The translations under genes were made by a program, and so were the position numbers. This document shows positions 34,222 to 45,359 of a stretch of 64,000 nucleotides of DNA, piece after piece; position 1 is the stretch's first letter; each line of letters opens with the position of its first letter. The notes below the pieces were generated by a model, which was given only the letters and a program-made list of their open reading frames with translations, ran no database searches and had not been told where the DNA came from. The DNA is from Datnioides undecimradiatus (Eukaryota; Chordata; Actinopteri; Lobotiformes; Datnioididae): NCBI GenBank assembly GCA_008933995.1, contig WARS01000027.1:956501-1020500 (forward strand), given 5' to 3'.

Positions 34222-34744
34222 ATAAATAGCTGCAGAGTTTTCAGGACACACACTCCCCGCCCTCAGTCTATTTGTTTAACAGGGATGATCTCCGGTGCTG
34301 GTCGCATTAAATGTTACTTTTTCTTTTTTTTGGGGGCTAATTATAACCGCAGATGACGGCTTATCGAGTTTAAGCGTCAGCGGGCTTGGGGCGCGTTAAA
34401 GATCTGAGTTGAAAGGTCAAAGGCCAAGAGCGGGAAGTTGCGGAAGAAGAATGGAAGCTCTCAACGCGGCAGAGGCTTGTCGCTAGTCGTGCGGGATCTG
34501 GAAGCGGAGGTTGAGTCTGGTCGCGTTCGGAGAGCAGGAGCCGCGACGCCGTTAGGAAGAAGGAAGGAAGGAAGGTAAAGGAGAGGAGAAAGACGTTCCA
34601 CCCTCCCCTGCGCCACCGCCTTCTCTTTATTAAACCTTGTTCCTCCAGATTAGAGGCAGGAGCAGCTGTCCTCTCCAAAGACGCCAAGATCTTATCAGTG
34701 ACTCAGAAGCCACTGCAATGCCCGTCACTCAGCACCCTCCTGGG

Positions 34745-34745
<1 letters not shown>

Positions 34746-34788
<43 letters not shown>

Positions 34789-35001
34789 TCACCCACCCCG
34801 CCTACCTCTTCCTCCACACACACACACTCACGCCCACAACTGCAATCTCTCAATCATTTATGATAATGAAGTATACCTCATGCCTTCCCTAATGACTCAC
34901 CTCCGTCACGCCACGCCACACTCACACACACACACACACACGCGCCACACACACACCTCATATCATAAGCATGTTAATGAAGAAAGTGTGTGTGTGTGTG
35001 T
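34746..35001. repeat. Cluster of (CA)n/(TG)n microsatellites
   Basis: Pure CA at 34746-34786, interrupted CA at about 34919-34957, and TG at about 34986-35001. Confidence 0.95.
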
Positions 35002-35546
35002 TGTCAGTCATGGAACAAAGGATATGCCAGGAAAAACACAAACACTTGATTTATTCGTGAGATGATTTCAAATTTTCCCACTCGTCGCACGCCCGGCCAA
35101 GTGTCTGGATTCCGCGGCTCTGGGTCATGGGAGGCGGCATGCAGCAACGATCGACCCCTGCGACTAAAAACACAACAGGAAAAAGTGCGTGGTCGTTAAG
35201 ATTTTAAGGCAAGGGCGCCACGAGTCGGATGAGAGATGAGACGTCAGCCGGAACACAATTAGCACGTTAGCACAGTTAGCCGACAACGGAGTCTACCACT
35301 TTAAATGCAGCCAGGAGTCAATGCAAGGGACAAATGTGCGCGGCATGTCAGAGCCGCCATATTCGATCAGTAGCGTGGTGTGTCGCACCCCCCTTTCTTT
35401 ATACTGTAAACACACACACACACGCATGTAGAGGAGCACACTCCTGCTCCAGAGAGGAGTGCCGCACGCTGTGATCTGAAGTGCAGTTCTGCTATTCTAT
35501 AATGAGAAACAGCATGCATACATTCCATCTGATTACACCTAGCTAC

Positions 35547-35548
<2 letters not shown>

Positions 35549-35593
<45 letters not shown>
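35549..35593. repeat. (CA)n microsatellite, 45 bp
   Basis: An uninterrupted CA run, among the longest in the window. Confidence 0.97.
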
Positions 35594-35597
<4 letters not shown>

Positions 35598-35917
35598 CAG
35601 GGACGGTGCGCTCTGTATTCAATTAGGAGGGAGAGGAGGAGAGCTCAGGTTCGTCGCTAAATCATTAGCATATTCGCAAACAGGAAGTTAGAGGATGAGC
35701 ACGCGGTTTTCAGGAGGCGGTGGGGGGCAGGAAGTGGGAGGCCGCCTGTCCGGTCAGTCTGGGAAACGTGGTCCCGAGCCTGCCAAAAGAAAAAAATTAA
35801 AAAATCATCATGTCCCGCCCGCCGAGTCCTGGAGGCCCGGCAGCTCCGGCTTGAGGGACGGAGAGAGCGGCAGGGCTGATGGGGTAAAAGGGAGGGAGGG
35901 GGACTAGGGGGCGGGGT

Positions 35918-35930
35918 TGACCTTTGACCC
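35918..35930 (-). promoter_or_regulatory. DR1 nuclear-receptor motif
   Basis: TGACCT-T-TGACCC on the plus strand, i.e. GGGTCA-A-AGGTCA on the minus strand, close to the DR1 consensus. A weaker relative, AGGTCA-A-AGGCCA, lies at 34414-34426. Confidence 0.4.
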
Positions 35931-36079
35931 CACAGTGTTGGTTTTAATTAATCCACTTAAAGAGACGGTCCGCCTCAGATTATGTGTCAGCAAGCATCCC
36001 GCCTGACCGGGCAGGGAGAGGCACAACCATCTGCCCACTACCCAGGACCACTGTTTGAATTCTGTAAATCCTCTGATAG

Positions 36080-36102
36080 AGTGTGTGAGTGTGTGTGAGT
36101 GT

Positions 36103-36135
<33 letters not shown>

Positions 36136-36160
36136 TTAGTGTGTGTGTGAGTGTGTGTGG
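36080..36160. repeat. Compound (TG)n with GAGTG units
   Basis: Repeated GTGTGTGA units on the left and a pure TG core, followed by GTGTGTTA/GTGTGTGA variants. About 80 bp. Confidence 0.95.
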
Positions 36161-36779
36161 TGCTTTATCTACAAGCCGGGCCTTCTTCTCCATTCAGGAT
36201 TATACTGTTTTAACTGAAGGCTGCCGCCGGTGTTTCTGGAACAGAAGCTGCAGATTGTCGGAGTTTCGCCCTTCAAACCTTAGAAAAACGCTTTTTTTCC
36301 CAGAATCCCTTGCTGTCGCGTCTGAAACAGCGTGAGGCTGGCGCCGGCACGTCACATGGATCCAACACCCGAAGACCTCCTTCCCCGCTCTTCTTCCATC
36401 AGTGCTGTTACGATCCTTGTGTGTAGTTCAGGCGCTGGCGGCTTCTGCGTTTGCACCTCGCGTGAGCGCAGACGCTGCTTTCAGTCAGTGTGACGCCCCA
36501 CCGAGTTGCTGTCATCTTTGGGGAACACCCTGAGGGTTCAGGAGGGTGCATGAGAAGGACGCCTGGAATAATAACCGCGATATGATACAGGAAGGTGGCG
36601 TACGGCGGCGTGGTGAGGCGGAAGAAAGGGGTCGATGATGCGAAAGCAACTCCGCTTCCCACCACTGTCAATCAAAAGCTTTGTAGCGGCGAGAACAATA
36701 CGGCATTCAGCATCGGAGTGACGGAGGCGGACGGGGCGGGCTGAAGGAGACAGAGGGGGAGGGCTTGAATTCTCTGAAT

Positions 36780-36870
36780 CCCACCGCCACCGCTTATCGC
36801 CATCCCACCGCCCACCCTTGAATCAGCTATGGATAATTACATAGTTGGAGGCAAGAGCGCGTCACAAAAC
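36780..36870. other. CNE-like short block
   Basis: 'ccttgaatcagctatggataattacatagttggaggcaag' is an AT-rich, repeat-free island inside strongly GC-rich sequence. Confidence 0.3.
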
Positions 36871-36890
36871 ACAAAGGAGACGGTGAGGGG

Positions 36891-36928
36891 GGGCGGGCGG
36901 AGAGGGGAGGGGCGGGCGGAGAGGGGAG
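36891..36928 (+). repeat. Exact 19-bp tandem duplication with GC boxes
   Basis: GGGCGGGCGGAGAGGGGAG occurs twice back to back. Each copy carries a GGGCGGG core (Sp/KLF-type site). Confidence 0.92.
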
Positions 36929-37600
36929 GCGCGGAGCCACAGAGGAGCAGGAAGAGGCTGAAATACAGGAGAGACGGGAAGAGAAGGAGAAGTTGAATGG
37001 CTCAGCCGACGCGCCGCCTGCCTCACGCTTCCCCAGGAGCGGCTTTTACGCAGGAGAGACGAGCAGAATAATCTGGATTAAATCTGATTAAAATTCTCTT
37101 TTTGACCCAAAAAACAGGCAAAAAATCCAAAAAAAAGTTTAAATTAAAGATTAAAAAAAGTATTTTTCCTCAAACACCTGTTTTTTTCCATTTATTCTTG
37201 AAAAACGAGAATAATTCGACCCATAAATGAGTCAAAACGTTTTTGAAACGGCTGTTTCCTGCGCCGGCGCCGCGTTAAGATGCTGCCCCATCGCCAGAAG
37301 CCGTTACCGAAACGTCCTGGCCAGATCAGACGCCGCCGAGACTTTCAGCCGAAATATGAGACCCGAGCCTCGTGACGAGCGCTGACGCGGACGGGTGGCG
37401 AAAATACGAAAGGTATGACGGGCTCGCCACAAAATGGAAAACAAACAAGTCGGAAAAGTGAATGTGTGAAAAATCTGCAGGCGTAAGTGGCAAGATAAGG
37501 CAGGCAAGGCATATAGGTAGGAAGGCAGTGTGTGCGCAGACATACAGATTCAGTTTTCATACTCATGCAAAAGTCAGATTACCTACCACAGGATTACAGC

Positions 37601-37843
37601 TCTCACACACACACACACACACACTCACTCTCACTCTCACTCTCACTCACACACACACTCTCACTCTCACACACACTCACACTCTCTCTTTAATGCTATT
37701 TCTGGATTGAAATTTAAGCTACTGCCTGTCGCACGGGCTGTTGGTTTGTTTCCTCCTCCCAAGCAGATCAGCTCTCAGTCAACAGCAGCCATGTGATTTA
37801 AAACACGACTGTAAAGACACACACACACACACACACACACACC
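37601..37843. repeat. (CA)n/(CTCA)n compound repeats
   Basis: CA passes into CTCACT units at 37601-37689. A separate pure CA run lies at about 37817-37843. Confidence 0.95.
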
Positions 37844-37901
37844 TCTCATGATCAATGTGTGTGTAATGAGCGCGAGTTTGATGACTCCACGTGCAAGTCG
37901 A

Positions 37902-38130
37902 GTTTTTCTTCTTTCTCTGTTCTCCTTTCTGTTGTTTCTTCTTCTGCTTGTTTTTTATTTTTGTTTTCTGCTCATTCACATCTTTTTTCTTTCCTCGCTT
38001 CCATCTTTTTTTTTTATCTTCCCTCCAACTTCTTTTTTTCCCGCTTTTCTCATTTTTTCCTTCTGCCTGTTTTCTGTTTTTTTTCTCCCAGTTTTTTTCT
38101 TTATTTTCCTTAATTTTTCAATTTCTTTTG
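37902..38130. repeat. Long T/C-rich polypyrimidine tract
   Basis: About 230 bp consisting overwhelmingly of T and C (TTTTTC, CTTCT words). The phenylalanine/leucine/serine-rich frames here, which mimic membrane proteins, are a product of this tract. Confidence 0.9.
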
Positions 38131-38184
38131 AAGAGACGCTCTGTTTCCCCCTGCAGGTCTCTCTTTATCCAGCCTCTCTAAGCT

Positions 38185-38185
<1 letters not shown>

Positions 38186-38225
<40 letters not shown>
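38186..38225. repeat. (CA)n microsatellite
   Basis: A 40-bp pure CA run. A second, shorter one lies at about 38341-38366. Confidence 0.97.
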
Positions 38226-38227
<2 letters not shown>

Positions 38228-38335
38228 AATACCCTAACACCACTACCCAAAAGTGACAAATCTGTTTAATAATGCAATCACCTGGAGCACGGCACTCATC
38301 TCATCTCTCTTACTGTGCCTCTCTCTCTCTCTGCA

Positions 38336-38366
<31 letters not shown>

Positions 38367-38464
38367 CAATCATTCCCTTTGGCTGTATCTTAGCGCTGCA
38401 ATTTTGTTATAGTCTTATTCTCTCACGACGGCCAGGCCCATAAAGAAGCTTTTTATACCTTGTG

Positions 38465-38466
<2 letters not shown>

Positions 38467-38504
<38 letters not shown>

Positions 38505-38604
38505 ACCCTCTCCTCCACCTTCAGTCTTCACCTCCCGTCACCATCGTCATCATCTGCAGCCGGTTTCCTCTCCTTTTCTGCCTCTCTTCCAACACGTCGG
38601 ACAC

Positions 38605-38645
<41 letters not shown>

Positions 38646-38659
38646 ATTTTTTTTTTTTT
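38467..38659. repeat. (TG)n and (CA)n pair flanking unique DNA, plus T run
   Basis: TG at 38467-38501 and CA at about 38606-38643, followed by a 13-T run. The two tracts are complementary and about 105 bp apart, so they could form a foldback structure. Confidence 0.95.
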
Positions 38660-39802
38660 ATTCCTCAACAAGCATGTAACCAGCGGGGAAAAGAGGAAGG
38701 CGATGGGGGAGAGGGGAAAATAGATCTTGTCTGAATAAATAAACAGATTTCGCTCGCAACCGAAACGGAAAGCTTAGCGGAGTAAAGGAGGAGGAGGGGG
38801 AGGAGGTGGGGAGGAGGAGGGGAGAGGTGAGAGTCAGCGAAGGAAGAAAAACATTGGCACTAAGTCTGGTGAAAAATAAGAAAAAAGGAATTAAATCCTT
38901 TTGTGTGTGTGACTGATGGATGCTCAAAGTGAAGCCAACAGGAAAAAACTGCACACAATGCATGACCACAGGCTAAACTGAGCTGGACCAATCACAGCGC
39001 CCGCCTCAAGGAGCACTTCAATAGGGTCAGGCTGCTGCGGGCGATCTGCGGAGGAAATCGCTTCCTTCATGCAGATGGATGTTTTCCGCGCATCGGCGTA
39101 TTTTGCAGAAGGATCCCGTGCTGGCGCACCGTACCGCAAGACGAGGACGAGATCGCCCGGACCAAAGCGTCAGGCCACCGCCACGACGGGACGCACTTTA
39201 GCTGCTAAATGTGTCGCTGGCGTTTCGCGCCCACGGTTTAAAATACAGCGTGAAAATGGTCAAATGTGAAAACGTGCTGAGTGGCACCGAGCGTCAGCAC
39301 CTTCGGCTCCGGGAGGCGTCCCCGACGAGCTTTCCCAAACCCGCAACGGTCAAGCACTGCAGAGAGAGAGAGAGAGAGAGCACGGTGCAGAGGTGATGAG
39401 AGGAGAGCTAATGAATTGGTGGGTGGCCTGTGAATAGAGAGAGTGAGGGCGGGGGTGAGGGGGCTGTGCCCGTCGCTCTCCTCCTCCTCCGGGTTATGGA
39501 AGTGAGCCACGCTGTGAGTAAGGTTACGCAGATGGCGACCCCGGAGTGTTGCAAAGGAGCGAGGGCTGTGAAAAAAAGAGCCAGAAAAGCAGAGCTGGAG
39601 GGAGGAAAAAGAGGCGAAGAAGAGTTGTTTTCTTTTTTTAAACACAGGAAGTGAAGCCGAGCGAGCGCGGTCGCCTGTGATCGCGTTTGTCTCCGTGCAC
39701 CGATGCCACAAACCGCCGTGTTCTGATGGAAGGCGAAAGCAGCGCTGTTCGGGGCTGCCGGGGTCAAAGGTCGCGTTTCAAGTGAGGCAGTACACACAGC
39801 AT

Positions 39803-39804
<2 letters not shown>
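38660..39804. other. Non-genic stretch
   Basis: GGA-rich run at 38788-38826 and a (GA)n run at 39361-39380. No gene recognised. Confidence 0.4.

Positions 39805-39841
<37 letters not shown>
39805..39841. repeat. (CA)n microsatellite
   Basis: Pure CA run of about 37 bp. Confidence 0.97.
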
Positions 39842-39843
<2 letters not shown>

Positions 39844-40920
39844 ACTGCTGCAGGGTGGAGTCCTGAAAAGCGGGAATACCGTGATGATGTAACAAGCAGA
39901 GCTGATTTGCTCCAGACTCTGAGTCCTGACGTCTGTGCGAGAGGCAGGAAAACCCCTTGTTCCCGAGCTCGATGCTGTTGCTGGTCGTCAGCGTTTCGAG
40001 CTGGTTCGAGGCGGCACCACCCCGCCCTCCTCCCTGATCTGCTGTTGAGCTCTGAAGGCGATCTCAGTCCACCAGGCTCTTCTATCGATTGTCTGCAAGC
40101 GCCACACACAAACACACTGTCTTTTTGTTCTAGCTTGGAGCATCGGCCCAGCTTAACACTGTGGCGCTGCAGAGGTTAGCGCCGTGTGGAAATGTGCAGG
40201 ATCGGGTTGTCAAACGTTTCCAAAAGGTCTAATGAAGAGATTTCTGCTCAGCCTCAGCACAAAACGATCAATGATCAGCTGAGACGCGCTGCTGGCGGAG
40301 ATTTCAGGCTTTACGCAAACTTTGAGATTTCATGTTTCAGAAAGTTTGAGTCATCAAAATCCATTTTTAGACTTTTGTTTTAAACAGAAGAGGAAGTGGC
40401 AAAAGAAGCTATATTACTATCTCTGCGCCACATTTTCTGCTGAGTCTGGAGCTCCGATTGGCTGGGGTTCTTTTAGGACGCGTGACTTTGCAGTTTATGT
40501 CTGTTGGGTGTCCGCATTCTCTGTAGGGCACTGAGACACGCACATGTCTTTTCACTTTAAACTCGCTTTTAAAGTGACGTTGCTGCCTCATGTGGACAGA
40601 ATAACGGAGGAAACACCTGAGCTCTGAAACACAGCTCAGAGCTGAATCAACACCTCATTCGTTATCGGGTGCGTGTTGCATTCACTTCCACCGTATTTCC
40701 CACTAAAATAACAGTCGATTTGCAGCGCATCAGCCAGTGTTGGGCGCCAAGTAGTTGAAGTTAAAACAAAAAGCAGGGTGAAGACGGAGGGGCGGCGGCA
40801 GCATGTAGAAACAGTGTGCGCTTTATGGGAGGGGGACTGTTGCTTAATGTTCCTGCTCACAGTCAGATGACTGGAGAAAAGCCCCTGAGCCATCATGGTC
40901 ATTACATCTCACACTGCGGA

Positions 40921-40953
<33 letters not shown>

Positions 40954-41138
40954 GGGCATGCATATGAAGCGGGAAGCAGCGACTTTAGTTTTTACTGGCA
41001 GATGCATCGAGCTCACTCACAATGAGAGATCCACTTCCTGCGGGCTAACGTTAGCGCTGACCGTTATTAACCGCTGCTTGCCTGAACGTGACCTCAGCCG
41101 CTTACCTGGGTAAATCCCCACTGACTGGTCTGAGTCAG

Positions 41139-41140
<2 letters not shown>
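39842..41140. other. Non-genic stretch
   Basis: A (TG)n then (GA)n compound repeat at about 40920-40953, and a small hairpin AGCTCTGA/TCAGAGCT near 40620-40643. No gene recognised. Confidence 0.4.
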
Positions 41141-41179
<39 letters not shown>

Positions 41180-41341
41180 CTAACCCCAACACAAACGCTA
41201 TTCCTGAGCAGAAATCATGTTTTTTCAACTTACCCGCGTGTTCACGTTTTGTCCTGAGATCAATCTTTTGATGATTTTTGTGTGTGCTGAACCGCAGCAG
41301 TGTGATTAGCACACACACACACGCACACACACACACACACC
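41141..41341. repeat. (CA)n microsatellites
   Basis: Pure CA at 41141-41172 and CA with one CG step at about 41311-41341. Confidence 0.96.
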
Positions 41342-41859
41342 CTGCACTCCGTCCTGAGATATTTCCATCGCTTGTTTGTTTTCTGTCTTTTCTGCTCAGG
41401 AACTGTGTTGCCACCTGTTTTAAACCAAAAAAAAAAATTCCAGCGCCCCTTGACATAATCCTGGTGTCTGTTGTCGTGGTTACATCTCTTTCTAATGTGC
41501 CATTGATGTAACCAGCATAAAGCATCGCCGCAAAAAGGAAAACTTTGGAATGCGCCCCCCCCCCCGCTCCTCGCTCTCGACTCTGCAACTGTCGTGTTTC
41601 CTTTGCGTGTCAAACAGAGAACACGAGCGCACCTGCCCGCGCCTTCGCTTTTATTGATAGATTTTAATAGATTCAGCGGTTATTTTGACTGCAACTGATG
41701 CGAGCTGTGGTTTGTTTTTGTTTTTTATTCTCCCATCTTTACAGAAAAAGCGTGTGAAAGTCACAAAATGCGCGTCTGCAACTGAGAAGCGACTGAGGCC
41801 GGCGAGGCTCGCTGTAACTCTCCATTATCACCGCAGAAGCGGACTGAAAGGCGCTGGTT

Positions 41860-42640
41860 TGGCGCGAAAAAACGAGACCTGAATCAAATGAGGCTTGCAC
41901 AAATAAACAGTCTGGCACACTAAATCGGCATTGAACGCGTAATCAAAGTGGACGACAGGGGCCGTGCGGCCCAGGCGCCGCGTCATCGAGTCGCAGCCTG
42001 TGTCATACCGCTGCCACAAGACGCCGAATGTGCAGGCAATGAGCTCCGCCGCGGCAACATTATGACAACATTTCATCTCATCCCCTCGACGCCGCGCTTT
42101 GGAAGATGACGGCATTTGGACGCAGATGTTTCGAGGCCCTGGGTTCTTCTCTGGCCCGCCGCTGACGGTCCCCTGTGCACTGCAACATTAAAGCGAGGCT
42201 GGAGCGTGAACGTATGGCTGGCTATTAAATGGCAATCACACACAGAAGAGCTCTTTTATGGACGAACACATTTCTGCTTAATAGCTCTCGGAGCAGACTC
42301 GTCCAAATATGACATTTCGAATGAAAGCCCTCCCAACGCCGGGCGCTTATTAAAATCTTCCGCTGAAATCTTTCAATTCGCTACCCGGCCAGAATGAAGT
42401 CTGGATTGCAACCTGAAATTTAAGGCTTAGTTACGCGATCGCTCTTTAAAGACGTCCACGGGTTGTGATGAGCACCGGGCGCGTCCGCCTTCCTCTAATA
42501 GTGTCACGCGCAGTTAACTCGGCATCGCGCCAGCAGTCTGCTTAACCGCCGCGCAGCGGCACCAAGGCCCTGAGATCACTGAAACCTCTAGCCCCTAATG
42601 GCTGCTCGAGGGCGAGCACGTCATCAGCGGCCTCGGCTCG
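41860..42640. other. CNE-like block, long
   Basis: Nearly 800 bp free of simple repeats between microsatellite-rich flanks. It carries 'gcgtaatcaaagtgg', 'ggctattaaatggcaatcac', 'ctgcttaatagctc', 'gcgcttattaaaatc' and 'tctttcaattcgc'. Composition and length fit a cluster of vertebrate developmental CNEs. Short open frames occur on both strands without splice context. Non-coding status and conservation are inferred. Confidence 0.45.
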
Positions 42641-43059
42641 CCTCTGGGAACCCGCCTCCACCCCTGCCCCATTACCTCAAGTGCTACTCATATCCTCACC
42701 CTCCTTACTTTCATCTCTCAACCCCCTCCCTCCTTCCATCATCACTCGGCACGCAGCCCACCACGCCTCCTGGCTCATTTTGAGCTGTAATTGACAGGAG
42801 TCCTGGGGACGTCACAAGAATGCCCCCAGTGCTCGGTCCCATCTCCAGAGGAAACGCCCGCCATGATAAGAAGCGCCCCACCAGTCCAACATTCCCTACT
42901 CTGCTAACTTTGAATGGGAAGAATGACTGGGCATCACTTTAAAAACAAGTGTTCTCTAAGAGGCTCGAACAGGCTCCGCGGCGCAGGCGCCAACGCCTCA
43001 CCTCCCCGGCTTTGTGTCAGGAACCTCCCATTTGAAAACACGCAGAAACACCTCCATCT

Positions 43060-43260
43060 TCTTCCTATTCATAAAATTATTTTCGAAGATTTAGCGAGTA
43101 AACCTGTCACGCCACTGTCACGCCGCCACCGTAAAATAATAATAACTACAGCCCGTTTAATTAAAGAGTCAAGTGCAATCAAGTTTTTCTCGTTTCGGAG
43201 CAGTGATTTAACAGATGTTATGTCTTTTCGATATGATCTGGGAATCCAGAAATAAGACTT
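43060..43260. other. CNE-like block
   Basis: 'cataaaattattttcgaag', 'gtaaaataataataactacag', 'cgtttaattaaagagtcaagtg'. Repeat-free and homeodomain-core-rich. Confidence 0.3.
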
Positions 43261-43436
43261 AGGGTTCAGGCTAATCAGGATACTGTCTAATTAACGACAA
43301 TCTATTAAATCGATGAGCACCCTGTGTTAAAGCAGTGACATGCTTTCTACTACTCAAAAAACAGATGATTAATATATAAGTTCTGCTATAGTTTGCAATT
43401 ATTAGCTTATACAAGTAGCTAACAGCACTGTGTCAG

Positions 43437-43830
43437 TGTAGAACTGTTAGCTAAGCTGCTAGCTAACAGCATTGTATTGACATAGCATTGCTATTATTGA
43501 CTAAGCTGCTGGCCACCCCATGCATTAAAGTGGTATTGCTGTTATAAGCTCAGCTGCCAGCCAGTTGCACTGTGTCAATGTAGAACTGCTATTATTAGCT
43601 GTTGCTAGCTAACAGCATTGTATCGCATTGCTATTATTGACTACGCTGCTGGCTAACACCCATGCATTAAAGTGGCATTGCTGTTATAAGCTCAGCTGCT
43701 AGCTAGCTGCACTGGGCGCTGGATGTGTAGCATTGCTGTCATAGCTGCTGCTACCTGACAGCACCTTCAGGATCATGTAGCATTGCTATTATTAGCTGTT
43801 GCTATTAACTGCACTGCGTTGATGCAGCAT
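43437..43830 (+). repeat. Imperfect minisatellite, period about 145 bp, 2.7 copies
   Basis: Units start at 43437 (TGTAGAACTGTTAGC), 43579 (TGTAGAACTGCTATT) and 43726 (TGTAGCATTGCTGTC). Copies 1 and 2 share 'agctaacagcattgtat', 'gcattgctattattgacta', 'catgcattaaagtgg' and 'attgctgttataagctcagctg' in order. Copy 3 is truncated and more diverged. A degenerate piece ('agctaacagcactgtgtcag') precedes copy 1. Each unit is itself built of 'GCTATTATTAGCT' and 'GCTAGCT' words. Confidence 0.85.
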
Positions 43831-43912
43831 TGCAAGTTTGTTATTCTGAAAGCTAATGCTGCTTCATCTTTTCTTTTAATTTTGTTAATTACGTTTTCTC
43901 ACAGAAACACCC

Positions 43913-44026
43913 GCCCTACTCTGCCTCTGATTGGCTCAGCCTGACGCTCTTACCTTACCCTAACCAAACACCTAAATCTAACCAATTAACAGAGGAGATG
44001 CTGGCCAATCAGAGGCAGAGTTGGGC
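43913..44026. mobile_element. Hairpin repeat with CCAAT-bearing arms
   Basis: GCCCTACTCTGCCTCTGATT then GGCTC at 43913-43937 is complementary to GGCCAATCAGAGGCAGAGTT then GGGC at 44003-44026, with only two mismatches over 24 bp. The enclosed segment is 'cttaccttaccctaaccaaacac'-like. The structure and wording resemble a dispersed fish foldback/MITE repeat; a single-arm relative is at 22391-22450. Confidence 0.6.
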
Positions 44027-44099
44027 TTTTGTTTGGCTTGCAGTTGAATGATGCATCGCTATAGGATTTAAAACCTGCACTTCACCATCGCACAACACA

Positions 44100-44360
44100 A
44101 TAATTTGAGCTTCAAATGTCAGATATTAAAATTAATTACACGTGATTTTATTTTAGCGCTTATTGCACCACCTTTAAGCATCAGAAACTGTGCGGACCCT
44201 CTGACATCCCCCAACTTCACAGAGATCCACGAAAGCGCGCCATGCATGAATATGTGGAGTGATGTCCCGCGCTTCATGCCAGGAGACATCTTATTACATT
44301 CATCCAGTGACTACATCAGGCACGAATATGATCCCGCCGTTCTACCGGGTGCCATCCGTC
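44100..44360. other. CNE-like block
   Basis: Repeat-free: 'agatattaaaattaattacacgtgattttatttt', 'atgcatgaatatgtggag', 'cttattacattcatcc'. Bounded on the right by a short (CA)n (44371-44389). Confidence 0.35.
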
Positions 44361-44559
44361 TCTCTCGTTCCACACACACACACACACAGTTGTACATCTG
44401 ACGGCGTGTGTCGGATCAGTCCTCGTACAGTTTTTCCTCGAGCAGCATTTGTGCTGGTAATCTGCTCATATGAGCCCGTCCCCCATCAGGAGGAAGCAGG
44501 AACATTTGTTATGCGAACAGCGAGGCGGATAACACCCTAAAAGCCTCCTGCTCTCCTCT

Positions 44560-45150
44560 TATTGCCCACGCCCAATCCCAACTATCTCAAATCTGCTCTC
44601 CTTATCTCTCTTTATTGTCAAGCTTGACGGCACTTGATTATTGGAGAAAAATGCCCCACACGGCCCGACATGAGCTGGCGTTGGTCAGGTCAGTGCATAC
44701 CCCGGCAGCTCCCCCCAGAGGCTGGCCCACTTAGGCTGAAGAAATGGTTCATTGAGTGTGTTTATTTTTATTGTTATTTATTTATTTTTTATTTCAGCTT
44801 AATGATGAAGTTGTTCTTTGTCTCTGACCATCTGTTCACGCCCAGAGCTCTCAGACGCCTCTCCAAACATCCTGCCTTTATATAACCCGTCCCCACTGCT
44901 GACCTGTCCTCTCAGCAGCTCTATGCAATACCATACAGCTGAATACCTGATGTGTGTGTGTGTGTGCCTGTTACCAAGTAGAAAAGAGGAGAAGGCAGCC
45001 TGCGAAAGTGTGTGTCGGAGCCGTATTGGCATTCACGCGCCAATGGATGAAAGCGGCCAAGCACAATTGAAAGAGTACTCTCTACCAACAGGAGCTGGCT
45101 GCCTCAAGAAGACGCTTTTAATAACCAGGAAGGTTTTCACATTTCTAGTT
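44560..45150. other. CNE-like blocks around a short (TG)n
   Basis: Left: 'tttattgtcaagcttgacggcacttgattattgg' (44610-44645) and following. Right: 'gtattggcattcacgcgccaatggatgaaagcggcc' (45022-45060), 'cgcttttaataaccagg'. A (TG)n of about 16 bp lies between. Composition-based call. Confidence 0.35.
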
Positions 45151-45359
45151 CTCCACTTTTCATCTCTGCTGCCCCCCCCTGTCTCCACCTCCACCCACCC
45201 CCACCTCCTGCCCGCTCCTCTCTTCTTCTTCTTCAGAGGCTTTCTCGGCTCTATTCACGGGAGTAAAGGAACGCCACTGAAGAAGCATCTGTCTGTCTTT
45301 TAAAAACACAGCGGAAGAAAAGGTGTGTGCGTGCGCGCCCGTGTGTGTGTTTACACTGT

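Noticed and set aside
37109..37180. A-rich/T-rich inverted repeat AAAACAGG...CCTGTTTT
   Set aside because: Low-complexity A and T runs explain the pairing; not distinctive.
37848..38237. Phe/Leu/Ser-rich frames resembling membrane proteins
   Set aside because: Translations of a 230-bp polypyrimidine tract.
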